Counted from the first letter of the stretch, positions 12,431 to 23,826 are shown. The stretch: 64,000 bases of DNA from Hetaerina americana (GCA_022747635.1 JAKTNV010000002.1:109411369-109475368), one strand, 5' to 3'. The notes: generated by a model not told the origin, from the letters alone. Numbers and translations: made by a program.

Positions 12431-13492
12431 TACCACACCAACAGAAAGCATGACCACTCCGCCCGCAAAATTGCCAGCCCAATGTCGCAACATGCCGTTG
12501 AAACACTCTCACGACGGATCGACATGAAGGGAGGTGGTTATAAATGTGCCTTTGTCATATTCCGCAGATGATTTTTATTGAAGAAGTAAGTCCTCAGCAG
12601 TATCGCCAAATCCTGATTATACTCACGAGCAGCAGAGCTTAAAACGCACGTCTTCCATACTACGTATTTTGTGCGAAATTTACAAAGCTAATCTTGTTAT
12701 CTAAATAATGGACAAATACACAAATTTACACCGGATATAATCAATCCCATTAAGAGACATAGAGGTCGTACGAAGCTTCCCGTACTGCATTTCCGTATTT
12801 ATGAATTAGTCCGCGATAAGCCCCGGTGAATGTCGGGCTACCATATTCGGCCGGAAAGAGAGGACACGAAAATTAAGTTTTACCAATTTACAAGATCATT
12901 TCAATTCATTCCGTGCAATCAACCGATCTCTTCCGCCTTCATTACACTGAGGGATGAGTAATTTTCATCAGTCGAGCTCGGCGATCAACGCTATCTACGA
13001 TAAAAAGTCGAAATAAACATAAAACAGTTAATTGACCGGATGGGTATCGCTTATTACCTGGTTACTATGCTGGATGAGAAAATGGCATCATTCTAAAGAG
13101 TGTTAAGGGATTTGGAATACTAAGCGGCTACGCAAGGCGAAGGAGATTATAATTCAGTATAATCATAAAATGGAATTCAAACATTCCAGTACGTATTCCA
13201 TTTTACCTGAGTTACTCTCGAATTCACCGTGAAGTGGTATACTACACATGTTTAAGAGGAGATTAATACGACTCTCAGACACATTTTTCTACTTCCGCCA
13301 TACCTAGAAATATAAATTTCACTTGAGCCAATGCTCAATCTGGTTTTCGCGTATTATTTGAATAAACAGACTAAGAAGAAAAGGAAAAAACACGATCGAA
13401 ATTATTTTAGTGAAAAGATAAGAGACACCTAAGAATTACAGCTCGGAAGCTCCTTGATCAGGACGAATTTTTCAATTAATTATCTTCCCGTA
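12431..13492. other. AT-rich unique sequence
   Basis: No coding motif or structured repeat is seen. Its last 11 bases (13482-13492, ATCTTCCCGTA) are the left target-site duplication of the LINE insertion that follows. Confidence 0.5.
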
Positions 13493-14054
13493 ATAGGGAT
13501 GTAAGGGGGAGAATTGCGCTGGGCAAAGAGGCTTTCACAAGGAGGGAATGGCTGACAGGGACGTCGATTAAGGATTTTAAGAAAAGATTCGTAAAAACTT
13601 TGATATGGAGCGTAGCTATGTACGGCGCGGAAACGTGGTCATTGAAGCAGGAGGATAGACGTAGACTGGAGGCATTTGAACTGTGGGTGTGGAGAAGAAT
13701 GGAGAAGGTGAAATGGACCGAGAAGAAAACAAACGAGGAAGTACTTGGTATGGTGGGCGAAGAGAGGGATTTGTTGGGAGAAATCCTATGGAGGCAGGAA
13801 AAGTGGATGAAGGGGGTGTTGACCGGCAGTGGGATGTTGAAGACTGTGATAGAGGGTAGAATGTTCGGCAAAAGAGGAAAGGGAAGGAACAGGATAGGGA
13901 TGTTGGACGGGAGGAAGGGAGGAAAAAAGTACTCAAAGCTGAAGAGGGACCTGATGGTTGGTACATTTTGTGTTTTGTTAGGAGTCACAAAATATTTATT
14001 TGGTAGTTGCCTCCTTACAAAAACCTACCTTAACCGGTAGATTGCCTTATAATA
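13493..14054 (+). mobile_element. 5'-truncated RTE-type LINE insertion with 11-bp target duplication
   Basis: The insert is colinear with the 3' end of the large LINE at 49.8-53.2 kb, from its 52.65-kb position onward. It is flanked by the direct repeat ATCTTCCCGTA at 13482-13492 and 14055-14065. It ends with the same CTACC/GGTAG hairpin and an AT-rich TTATAATA tail. The 5' truncation, tail and target duplication are the signature of target-primed reverse transcription. Few changes separate it from the large LINE, so the insertion is relatively young. Confidence 0.9.
13600..14040 (+). pseudogene. LINE reverse transcriptase C-terminal fragment
   Basis: A 146-codon frame begins within the SVAMYGAETWSLKQEDRRRL region and runs through EAFELWVWRRMEKVKW, EEVLGMVGEERDLLGEIL and the basic GKRGKGRNRIGML tail. 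This is the domain downstream of the reverse transcriptase in RTE-type LINEs. Compared with the 53.1-kb copy, the normal stop after the KRDL segment is lost, so the frame reads on into 3' UTR. The endonuclease and the catalytic reverse transcriptase motifs are missing through 5' truncation. Confidence 0.85.
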
Positions 14055-14065
14055 ATCTTCCCGTA

Positions 14066-14630
14066 TACATTTTCTTCATAGTTTAACGAGGACGCTCTTC
14101 AAGAATGTTCCGAGAGTTCGCCAAGGATTAAGAAAGAATAATGTCAGGGAAGGGTCGACGAGACTAAATATGAGAATTATCAGAGACTGGCATCAGAAAG
14201 GATTGGGAGCACTATCAGAGAGAGAGAGAGATAGAGGGGAGGAGGTGGCCATTTTAACCGCAAAGGGGAGAGGCGGGGGATGGGAAAGAGGGCCCGAGTC
14301 CCTCGCGCCGGCGAAGAAGAAGTGGGGAAATGAGAAGACCACCGACACACGGATGTGAAACGAGCCCGTCGCCCGAAATTCTTCCGACGCCCCCCCCCCC
14401 CCGGGTCTTCAAGCGACATATCGAAGACGGGAAGACGGGACTTTCTCTTCTACTATCCCATTCAAACGACACTTTTGCAGCGAGTGAAGCCCACGCAGCG
14501 CAGGGGTGGCGGATACTCTCTCCCATGTGGTTCACTAAAACGCTTTGGTGTAACCAAGGATGCCCTAAGGTGTCAGCCGGGTTTGAACTCGGGTACCGCA
14601 ATCCCCACCACTACTGGATCACGGTATGGA
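14066..14630. other. Unannotated sequence with a 12-base C run and a possible tRNA-like relic
   Basis: A GA run lies near 14218-14230 and a C run near 14391-14402. On the minus strand around 14560-14625 there is a weak box-B-like GAGTTCAAACCC, which may be a decayed SINE head. I do not call it as an RNA gene. Confidence 0.35.
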
Positions 14631-14853
14631 ATTATTATTTAGTGAAGGTGCCTCTGGGACAGGAACAACTGGTTGAGGTAGGTTTTGAACACACATCACA
14701 ACGTGCCTTCCTTAACACCACGCAACCTAACATCTTACTCCACAACACGCCCCTCTTCATCTCCGTGCACTTCCTTCCTCCCTTCATCCCGTCCAACATC
14801 CCTATCCTGTTCCTTCCCTTTCCTCGTTTGCCCAACATTCTACCCTCTATCAA
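14631..14853 (-). mobile_element. LINE 3'-end fragment, different subfamily
   Basis: On the minus strand it starts within the basic IEGRMLGKRGKGRNRIGMLD tail shared with the large LINE. It then diverges (GGRKCTEMKRGVLWSKM) into a different C-terminus and 3' UTR and ends in an AATAATAAT tail at 14632-14640. The shared coding part and the AAT-type tail place it in the same LINE group as the 13.5, 47.9 and 52-kb copies, but the distinct 3' end suggests another subfamily. Confidence 0.75.
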
Positions 14854-15705
14854 AGCAGTGCGTATGGAAATGCCTGACTCATGATAACTTGATACAGAGT
14901 TGGAATGTCACAGATGCTTTTCCGAATAAGTTTAACCTTTTTTTCGTATTTTTTATGAGAAAAATCTGAAAGGTTCTATCTGAGAGACATTTAGCATTTT
15001 GAATCAAGAATGCACTACGAACTCCGCGAAGAGTGTGCGCTTAAGGAGTGACAGGGGTACGAGATGAAAACAATTGACCGTTAAAAAACATAGGTTTTAT
15101 TCAAATGATTGGAATCAAGCTAAGTGAACCCAATCGGCAGAAACACTGATTGACGGAACGCGTCAAGTTGAATGGGACAATTTGTAAAATTTCAGAGCTT
15201 TCAAATCTCAAAGACTTTCAGAACAATGAGCGAAATATGCGTTGACGCCATTATTTTGACTGACTACGCGGAACTCTGGAAAATAAAACCAGAGCAGGCA
15301 AATGGGAAGGGGCGATTGCTTAGAGCATCACTCTCATCCCTTCTGATTGAGTGGGCAGATGGCATTCCAAGGGCAGTTGTGCGTTCCCAGCCAATTGGCT
15401 TTTCGCGGAATTCACATTAACTTCCACCAGATTAAAGAATTCACGGAAAGACATGCGTCGTATCGATTTCAGAAGAGCGTCATGGAAGAGAGTCGCCATA
15501 TCAAAACGGCGACATTTAAAAGATACCACGCATAAATTACGCCGTTGGCTGTGTGCGAAAGGAGCCGAGAGGTATGGGAAGGAGCCTCGGAAAGAGAAAA
15601 ATCATGGAATCGTGAAAATCGATACCTTCACAAAAAACCGCCGGAGGGTATCGAATTTTGTAGAACATCCTCCATTGCCCTCCCAACACTGAAACCTACA
15701 CTACC
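14854..15705. other. Unannotated sequence
   Basis: Open frames of up to about 113 codons overlap each other in 15.17-15.75 kb without recognisable motifs. No structured repeat is seen before the inverted repeat at 15706. Confidence 0.35.
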
Positions 15706-15870
15706 CAATGCAACAATTTCAGAGCGTAAAAATCATTCGCCTTGACTGGGATTCGAACCCAGATCCCTCAATATCCGGTCGAGTGCTTTAGCCACTTAAG
15801 CTATCGAGGCGTCCCAGCGTCGAATCCCAGTCAAGGCGAATGATTTTTACGCTCTGAAATTGTTGCATTG
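15706..15870. repeat. Perfect 51-bp inverted repeat around a tRNA-like sequence
   Basis: 15706-15756 and 15820-15870 are exact reverse complements over 51 bases; outer ends are CAATGCAACAATTTCAGAGC and its complement. The 63-base spacer and the inner parts of the arms contain a tRNA-like sequence on the minus strand. Its T-arm end (GGGTTCGAATCCCAG) lies in the left arm and is copied, inverted, in the right arm. Confidence 0.9.
15739..15810 (-). ncRNA. tRNA-like sequence (SINE head or tRNA pseudogene)
   Basis: The 72-base minus-strand segment starts GCCTCGATAGCTTAAGTGG, which fits box A, and has box B as GGGTTCGAATCCC. Acceptor ends GCCTCGA and TCAAGGC pair with one mismatch, and a CTCGA/TTGAG anticodon stem can form. 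The anticodon loop (CCGGATA) lacks the normal T33, so I do not call a functional tRNA. Its 5' half closely resembles the tRNA-like cores at 40996 and 41449, which suggests one tRNA-derived repeat family. Confidence 0.55.
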
Positions 15871-16410
15871 AAATGCACATTAGCGGATGACTCCGTTAAA
15901 AGTTACTGTTGCGGCATCTCCCGCAGTTTCTTTGGAACTACACTACCCAGTTTATTTTTATAAGAAAATGACAGCCAGACAATTCCTCACAAATCACAAA
16001 AGTTCCTTTCCCAAAAGAAAATGTGTGACACACACAAACTAGAATACTTTAGGTAACCAAAACTTCATCCAGTTTATTTGCACGTAAACGCCACCTTATC
16101 CATACGTTTGCTCTCCCTGATAATACCGATGTAGATACTTGAAACGGAATTCATGCCAGTCGACTGCGACAAATCATCCGGACAATACCTGTTACCTGAA
16201 ATCGACTCCTTATATAAGCCAGACATAAAAGGAGAATGAGTTTCCAAACAGCCATATACAACAACTGTGGGAAAAAGCCCTCTAATCCTCTACCCTCCTC
16301 TCTTCTCCTCGGAGCAAACAACCGTGCTCCTAAAGCACAGTTTTCCATTACACGAAGAAGGGGAAAACTTTTAACAGCCACGATGATGTATGTGACGGTC
16401 CATTCGAATA
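15871..16410. other. Unannotated sequence
   Basis: I see no coding motif or repeat structure other than the adjoining inverted repeat and SINE. Confidence 0.4.
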
Positions 16411-16718
16411 GTAGTTTTTATGGGAGGCGACCGACAGCCAAGGTCATTGGCGCCATTAGGGATGGATGGGAAAGGTGGAAGGGTGGAGAGAGAAACCCGG
16501 CGTCGGCATTAGCCTCCTCCTGTCGAATGGCGCCGAGGGGTCCGCAGTTTAACGTCCCATCCGGCGGACGTCGTACCCACTCTAAGTGCTCTCCACACAA
16601 AACACCTCAAGTAGGGATCGGGATACCGCTGAAAAATATTTGTTGTCTCCAGGATTTGAACCCGGGTCCTCTCGGTCGGAGGCTTGTACGTTACCCACCG
16701 CACCGATCTCCGCGGTCC
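16411..16718 (-). repeat. tRNA-headed SINE, GGGACGTTAAA family, copy 1
   Basis: On the minus strand the head has box B as GGGTTCAAATCCTGG at about 16655-16669 and a plausible box A near 16690-16705. The body contains CGACGTCCGCCGGATGGGAC followed by GTTAAA. The 3' end reads CGGTCGCCTCCCATAAAAAC. A second copy at 55988-56272 matches over the whole body, which defines a family. It was presumably transcribed by RNA polymerase III and mobilised by a LINE; none of the LINE tails here obviously matches its 3' end. Confidence 0.8.
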
Positions 16719-17609
16719 ATTCGAGATGAACAGGATTTGCGAATTACGACGACTTCTTTCAAATTACATCCGTTTCCGGCTTTCTTCCATTACTTTCGGA
16801 GATTTAACATATCTTTCCTCGGTTTCCCAAAACAAAAAAGTCACCATTATAATCGATTTTCAAAGAAGCATTATTCCAAAATAATGTCCACACACTAAAT
16901 TAAAAAAAAAAAATATCGAAACAGAGATATTCGAAGCTAGCTATTTCAGTATTATTAACTGATTACGATCAATTGAAGTTTCAAAATGTTCTCATGCACC
17001 CTAAAGGAGTTATTCGCAGAGCTTTGTGCCGATTCACGGCATGTTTACAGAGGACACGGGTCTTATGATACTATTAGGATGATTACGTACAAGGATAAGC
17101 TACTCAGTCATTTCACGCCAAATTCTACATAGTTTTAGGAGAATTTTGCACACCCCGCACCTGCAAATGAAAGGCGATAGGATGGGTGTTTTGGAAGGCG
17201 TTTATTATTCCATATTCGGGAGCAATGAGTCGAATTCTAAGATATCCTTACGTACTCTTATTATTCAAGTCTAATCGAATGCTGATTGCGATACTCTTTT
17301 TTCTATAAATTTCTTCGTCTTTTTTTTCAACTTAGAGAACAAAATGGACTAATTAATCAACGAAAGAAACCGAACAATATCAAGGACTATAAACTGCGAA
17401 CCTCTTTTCAACTGGTTATGATAGACTTCAAAATGGTTTCGGCATCATTTGAAAGAAAACAAATTCCTTGAAAGAGTTATATTCAGGATTCCGATGGTTG
17501 AACGAAATAAAAACTTAGCAGTGTTAGAGGAACGAAATGACCGTTTTCATCGAACAGTCGACATCGGGTGCTATAAATACATTGAGCACAGTCATAAAAA
17601 TAAAGGGGT
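16719..17609. other. AT-rich unique sequence
   Basis: Nothing recognisable on either strand. Confidence 0.5.
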
Positions 17610-18725
17610 CGTATGAGGGGAAGGGGGGGGGCGAGGGTGACGGGCGATTGTGGTCATTTAAGAAGAGGCGATTGGGGAAGGGGGAGGGGGGCGGAAGAAG
17701 ACAAAGCGATGGCCAGGGAGAGGTCGTCTAAGAGAGAGAGAGAGAGAGAGGACCTGATAATGAGAGGTTCGAAAAACTAGAAAACAGAGGAGTTTTTTGG
17801 TTTTTAATAAAATCAGTGTATTAAGGGTTTCGTTTGATCTGACATGACATTTGAGCCGGAGGGGATCCGATCGCCATCATTCATGAGGATAGACACGGCT
17901 CTCAGGGTTCACGTGTGCAAGGTGTAGCTGCATGCCCTGTATGAATAAATAGAGAAGAAATGACCTGCCCCCCGATTACCCAGAGGAATTCCCATGGATC
18001 CCAGCGATAGTCACTCTCGTTCGATAGGAGGAAAGTCTTCCCGCTTCGATTTCCAAAATCAAATTCGAGCGACTGTGGATGTTTTGAGGACGAAAGGGGG
18101 AAAAGGGGGGGGGGGTCCTATTCGGAGGGCTCGGCGATTTATTTCTTACCGAGAAGATCCGTAAAAAAACAAGTAGATCAGGCGAGGCAAATTTCCAACC
18201 GGCACCACAGAGGATAAAAAAAACCGATGGCGGAAGTAAATAAAAGCGACGATAAAACCTGATGCAACATCAAATCGCTCAACGGATCGGTAGACGAGCA
18301 AAAAAAAACCACCGGCAACAAAACCGCGAGGAGGCGATAAATCCCTCCCTTTTGTCCCGGTGGCTCACAAGGACGGAGGAGGGCCGAGGTAAACAATAAT
18401 GACTCGGGCGGGGAGAGTGCGTGCGTGGGTGTGTGGTTGAGAGAGGAGGGGGGGGGGGAGAAAGAGGGAGGGAGGGAGGCGCGCGGTGAAGGGAGCGTCG
18501 AACCCGCAGACGTCAAAAAGTAAAAATCTCCTTCCCATTTGCCGCTGTAACATCCTTAAACGAAGATGGAGCGCGGCGCACTCGAGGAGAATGTCCAAGG
18601 GGATCTCTTTAAGGCTCGAAAAGAGAAAGGGGGAGGGGAGTGAGGTTGCAGTGAGTCGCCGACGCGAGTGGGGGGGGGGGGGGAGGAGAGCGCAACAGCT
18701 AAGGAGCGGGTGGAGAGGATGAAGG
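17610..18725. repeat. G-tract-rich and GA-rich stretch
   Basis: The plus strand carries repeated G runs near 17620-17630, 18098-18116, 18446-18457 and 18670-18683 (14 Gs), a GA microsatellite near 17731-17750, and high CpG between 18.3 and 18.7 kb. The strand bias is strong. The region can form G-quadruplexes in principle. A CpG-rich promoter is possible, but no gene is recognisable beside it. Confidence 0.55.
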
Positions 18726-19631
18726 AGGCCGGGTGGAGGGAGATTGTGAGAGGAGGAGTATGGGAGGCTCGAAGATGGCTGTGGGGGGAGAGTGGAATGC
18801 AGGACGGGGGCGCAGAGGAGGATGACCGGTAACGTGCCCTCTCTCTCCGTTACTGAGACGCGCCCTATCGCTGATATGGTCCTCATTGTTACCATGCACC
18901 CTTCCCTCCGAGGGATTCGCTCCCCTTGCCACATGGGCAAATGGGGCGGGAACCCCCTTTTCCCCCCTTTGCTGGAGAGAGGCAGACGGAGACGCGGACG
19001 GCCTTGCTCCGTCCGGCACGCGTAACGGACACCAATGGTGACACCACGGCGGCTTGGGTGTCAACGAAGGAAGAAAGGAGACGGCTCGGTAAACAGTTGT
19101 GATTCAACAGTTAATTGGAGAAGACGCGGCGGGTCCATTTGCTTTCTCTTTGCGAGGGTGAGACACGGGTCGACCATTTGGCGGGACATGGTCACAAAGG
19201 ATATGGATGGTCAATTGTTTTATTCTTTATTGGGTGAAAAATAATGTTTTTGTGTGTGCATCATGCAGTTTAACTCATGCATACACACTATCTTAGGTGA
19301 AATAACATAGAAATTTCTTAATCACCTGGCAGCTTAAAGAAACTCCTAAGCAATAATTGCCATGGAAAATAATTCAACGCGGTACAAGTGGGAAAATTTA
19401 ATTCACCTCATATTTAATTATGCATTTTTAACTTTTTCCCCGTTCTTTTGATTGTGCTGAATACGGTGGCGGAAAAGGAAACTTATTTAACGGATTAAAT
19501 TGTGAAAATCTCGGGGAAGACAATAACAGGAAATGAAAACAATGTTCTTTGAAATTGTGATGGCTAAATAGCAATTACTTTCGTAATATGAACTCAAATG
19601 GCAATGCATGCACATCCGTCGAAGTGACATA
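18726..19631. other. GC-rich then AT-rich sequence, no gene seen
   Basis: CpG-rich to about 19.2 kb, then AT-rich up to the mariner copy. The frames on the two strands overlap and have no family motif. Confidence 0.4.
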
Positions 19632-20384
19632 CGAGGGTCATCCGGAAAGTAGTACCCGTTCGTGAAATAAAGACACAAAAGTAAATATTAACAAACATAA
19701 AAAATTTTATTTGAAAGAGGATACTTTAAACTACTTCTCAACATAATCTCCAAGCAAATTAAGGCATTTGTCATAACGTGTGACAAGTTTCTGTATTCCT
19801 GCTGCATAGTCCTTCGCCGCCAGCTCATTGAGATACGCGAGGGACCCATTTTGCACAAATTTTTGCATAATGCAGATGGTGTTTAACAATTTCATGAACA
19901 ATTGTTCGAGAAACATTGGTAAAATGCTCACAGATGTCATCAATTGTGACGCGCCGATCGTTCCTCACGAATTCGTCAACTGAGCTCACCAGTTGGTCTG
20001 TAATGACAGACGGTCTCCCCGAACGCTCATCGTCGTGTGTGTTCCCCCTCCCCATGTTGAAGTTGCGACACCACCGCCGAACAGACGACTCGTCCATTAC
20101 ATTGTCTCCATACACCTCCTTTAATTGGCGATGAATATCACATGGGCGAACGTTTCTTGCATTGAGGAATTTAATCACTGCCCTCACTTCACAACTGGCG
20201 GCGTTCTCAATTTTTTTAAACATTGTAAACAATCACAGAAACAACACAGGCAATGCTAGCGTCACGCAACTTGGCTCAGAGAAGGCAGACAAGCCACTGA
20301 AGCTATCTGACCTCGTCCAGCGGCTACTCGCGTCGTCAGCACTTCATGCGGCACGAACGGGTACTACTTTCCGGATGACCCTCG
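19632..20384 (-). mobile_element. 753-bp non-autonomous mariner, copy 1
   Basis: The ends are inverted repeats beginning CGAGGGTCATCCGGAAAGTA, flanked by TA at 19630-19631 and 20385-20386. The minus strand carries the transposase DNA-binding region, then a deletion joint, then the C-terminus ELAAKDYAAGIQKLVTRYDK in another frame. Copies 2 (40000-40752) and 3 (62897-63649) have exactly the same length and the same joint. A full mariner is about 1.3 kb, so roughly 540 bases including all catalytic aspartates are missing. The element needs a transposase supplied in trans. Confidence 0.92.
19825..20232 (-). CDS. Mariner DNA-binding-domain ORF (truncated transposase), copy 1
   Basis: The 135-codon frame starts MFTMFKKIENAASCEVRAVI and holds two helix-turn-helix regions (about residues 10-60 and 85-125). 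They are linked by the conserved DDERSGRPSV motif, and the frame reaches KICAKWVPR before three extra residues and a stop created by the deletion. All catalytic residues are absent. Compared with copy 2 it has T for P in EHF[T/P]NV and K for R in KICA[K/R]W. The frame is open in all three copies. A DNA-binding product that occupies the inverted repeats is possible but unproven. The C-terminal remnant continues in another frame to about 19731. Confidence 0.75.
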   Translation of the reverse strand: MFTMFKKIENAASCEVRAVIKFLNARNVRPCDIHRQLKEVYGDNVMDESSVRRWCRNFNMGRGNTHDDERSGRPSVITDQLVSSVDEFVRNDRRVTIDDICEHFTNVSRTIVHEIVKHHLHYAKICAKWVPRVSQ

Positions 20385-20386
20385 TA

Positions 20387-22630
20387 TTATACCATTTAAC
20401 GATGACGATTGATGAAGTTTTCCATTACGATAGGTTTCCTGAAAATGGCGATTAATTCGCAAAACGAATTCTTTCTCACTAAATTTAGCAGTCTACTGTG
20501 GGCGGAATGGGTTCGATCAAGACGAACATTACGTCCTTCTCCCATAATAATTTATCAGATCGCCACTCCCTTCAGATCCTCACCACGTCACACTCGAGAC
20601 AGGAGTCAGAAAACATTCGGGGTGATTAGGGAAAACGCAATGATCCTTCAAACATCATCTTTCTTAAATTCGTGGCAAACCAACCCATGTTTGGATAAAG
20701 CTACCCGCGACAGCCTTACGTTTTGACAAATGCTTTCGCGGACAGCAAAACGTCCAAGTATGAACGCGTCCGTTATGATATTCGTACTGTCTCCGATTTC
20801 GGAATATTTCATTGATCCAATGCCACTCGAATATAGTAGAGGGATGACTGCCTTGCAATAAACAATCTTGACCCCATTGAGGCAACACATGACTCGCCAC
20901 AACAAGACGTAAGTGTACGACTGGGTGATCCTTACTCTCGATTGGATAATAAAAAAGCGGACTTGGGAAAAAACGTTCTCCCGCGACGCCATCGCCTGAC
21001 GACACTTGCCTTCGGGGAAGCGAGTCTCCGGGTGGGTTCCGAAACCTCTGGAAGGGAGTGAAAGGGAAAAGAGGCATGTTTATCGGTGCTGAGGGGGTTA
21101 AAGGCAGAGGTGAGGAGAAGAAGAAGTTGCCGCGGGACGAAAGGAGGAGTTTATGAGGGCTCCGAGGGCAAAGAAGTGGGGGGCAGAGCAGGGGGTGACG
21201 GAGGGGGGCGGAAGAGTAGGTAGGCCACATGGCGTCTTGCGAGGTCTCCCTGCGTCAGTCTCGCCCAGCGAATCAATCAATACGCCGCCGCCTCCCGAGG
21301 CAGGTCGGCCAACAGTCCGCCCATTACAGGTCAGCGATACCAACGTGGCAAATAGGAGTACAACAACAGGTCTTAAAAGTCTCTTTACTGGACCGCTGGT
21401 CCTTGGGGGGCACGCGTTGTGGGAGGCCGTAAGGCCGATCGGAGGATTCGGAATTCTTTTTTTTCGAGGGACTTGAGGAACTTCCTTTCGCTTTCAGTTC
21501 GCCGCTGCTTCTCATGAGGATGACGACGCACATGGTCAAACAAACGCCCGCCGCACCAACGGATCCCTCGGCGACACGCGCCGCGCCCGGCGTTCGCTTT
21601 TCCTGACTCGCTCACCATCGAGGCTGGTCACTTATTGCCACCGCAGTTCGCCCGCCCACTGAACGAGGGGGGAATCATCAGAAGAATGTGCGGCCGGAGA
21701 ACCTTCCTGCTGCATTCTCGATTGACACCGTAAACACCACTGCCAACTATCATCGGGAGGAGCCGGATCACCTCGCCCAACTTTTATGAATGTTCACCAT
21801 TGCAATTACTCTAATGCATAAAACAAAAAATATGAAACTTCATACATCGTAGGGGTATGGAATTTGACAATTAGAGATGGGAGTCACGCCAAAGGTTTAG
21901 CAGAACAAGACGGAGGAGCGTGAGCAAATTCAATGAGCGGTAACCCTCCACAAAACGGCGTTCATTATGGCTAAAACTTGTCCTCGGCAACATCAACCCT
22001 CTCTCCGTCATTAGGAAACTATCTTTAATTAATCGATCGGAATTGGGGACATTAAGCTAATTGCTAGGCACGCACTGAAACGCGAATTGATCCTTGACCT
22101 GCGTGAACATTCGAGTTCACGACGACTGACGTGATATCACGTGATGATGCATAAACGAAGAAATGACACCAGTCACGTAACATCACAAAGTGCATGGGAG
22201 TCGAACGACTGCGTGGGTGACCAAAATAACATCCCTCACTCGATATCCTCGTCCTTGAGTCATGTGATGTAATTTCTGCAGCATTAATCATCCCCGGGGC
22301 GTCCATTTAATACCTGATATGCCACAGCAAGCTTAAGTGATGAACCGCATGATTTCATCAGAACTTTTGGGGGACACCGCAAAACAAACAATTCCAGATC
22401 AAGATATGTTCTGCCCACGATTGCCCCCTTCGGTCCTTACTCGGAATCCGCGACACTTATTCTGCCGCGGAGGTCTCCAAACTCGCGGCGTTTGCGGACC
22501 TATTGATTAGCCACCCGGTTTCGAATGGAAACGTCATACTTTGATATAGAACACTTAATCAAACGGCCTATTAATTTATATTTGGGCCGGTTACAACGTA
22601 AGCACTCTCATACTTACATGGTAAATTGAT
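20387..22630. other. Unannotated sequence, GC-rich at 21.0-21.7 kb
   Basis: The 21.0-21.7 kb part is CpG-rich with several overlapping open frames on both strands, as expected of GC-rich non-coding DNA. No motif or RNA gene is recognised. Confidence 0.35.
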
Positions 22631-22787
22631 TCGGGTACCAGGTCTTCCTGGGAAACCATAACCGGCACAGGGATAGGAACTGGCCCCCCTAGCCTGATGT
22701 GTGAATTTTCCCACGCCGTATAGGGCTTGGTACTGGGTGAACTCTGCCGTCACCTACTAAACCGACCTTCGGGTTGATTACTGTGTC
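22631..22787 (+). repeat. 5'-truncated tRNA-headed SINE (CCAGG-hairpin family)
   Basis: It starts inside the body at GGGTACCAGGTCTTCCTGGG and runs through TAGGGCTTGGTACTGGGTGA to the 3' end CGACCTTCGGGTTGATTACT. The full-length copy at 47563-47840 shares this order, and partial minus-strand copies lie at 26470 and 45432. The tRNA-like head is missing. The 3' end runs directly into a long (TA)n array. Confidence 0.8.
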
Positions 22788-22840
<53 letters not shown>

Positions 22841-22877
22841 ATATATATATATATATGTATATATATATGTATATATA

Positions 22878-22917
<40 letters not shown>

Positions 22918-22946
22918 CATATATATATATATATTATATATATATA
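22788..22946. repeat. (TA)n microsatellite
   Basis: About 160 bases of TA with occasional GT interruptions, starting at the SINE 3' end. Confidence 0.95.
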
Positions 22947-23826
22947 ACAGCTCTGCAAAGGGAAGGGCTTGATAATACGAGCTAGCACCGTATCTAAACA
23001 CTCGGTCCAAAGACAATTACACTTGTAGGTACAAATGGAATACAACGGCAGATACAAATAGCAAAATTATATTACACGAATATGGATGCAGTTTTAGATA
23101 TGGCGCCATCAATGCGAACGGTTTCCCCAGGAAGTCGTAAACTCGGATAATATTTCAGAATTCATGAGATGCAACTTAAAATTCAATATGATAATAAAGA
23201 GATAGGAGGGTGCGAAAGTGGAATTAAGAACCATTAATTGATACAAAAAAAAGGTCATCAGGAAACGGCTGGCGAATATTTAAGCGAAGATAAAAGGATG
23301 ATCGAGAAAATATGGAAATTTTTTGATAAAGGAATGCTCAAAAAAAAGGACGACGAGTTTCATATTCTGCTCCATTTATTTAGAAAAATTCTGCAGCGGA
23401 AAGAAGATAAGTCGATGAATAAGGAGGAAAAAAATCAGAAATAAATATGGTGGGAGAAAAACGGATACATGGCTTACAAGAATGTTGCACATTATCGAGG
23501 CGTTAAAAGGGAATTACCATTTAAAACATTAATTGGTGGGGTCCGAAAAGATTCGAAAATGGCAAAGAGGGAGTTATTTTTGAAAGGTTAAAAAAATGGA
23601 GAAAAAAAATATATCTTTAAGACATGGGGTCACGGCTTCTAGATCTACATGGCAATTTTTAGGTGGATCGGGAGAGCGCAGATCCACAGGAGCTTAATAT
23701 TGAGATGCACGAACGGAAACTATGAAAAATGAAGTCGAACAGAGCAATTTGCAACGATGATCCTCGCTCTTACTTGACGATGCATATCTTTCGGTAATTC
23801 TTCCGCATGGGTCCATTTTCTAGGAC
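22947..23826. other. AT-rich unique sequence
   Basis: Purine-rich plus strand at 23.2-23.6 kb; no motif recognised. Confidence 0.45.

Noticed and set aside
13476..13988. 170-codon minus-strand frame over the LINE copy (similar ones at 50930-51466 and 52633-53022)
   Set aside because: It is the antisense shadow of the LINE coding sequence.
18365..18940. 191-codon minus-strand frame rich in Pro, Ser and Leu
   Set aside because: It is the complement of the G-tract region; low-complexity composition and no motif.
22689..23057. Long Tyr-Ile repeat frames over the (TA)n arrays (also at 26.2, 41.6 and 47.5 kb)
   Set aside because: These are translations of TA microsatellites and do not encode a protein.
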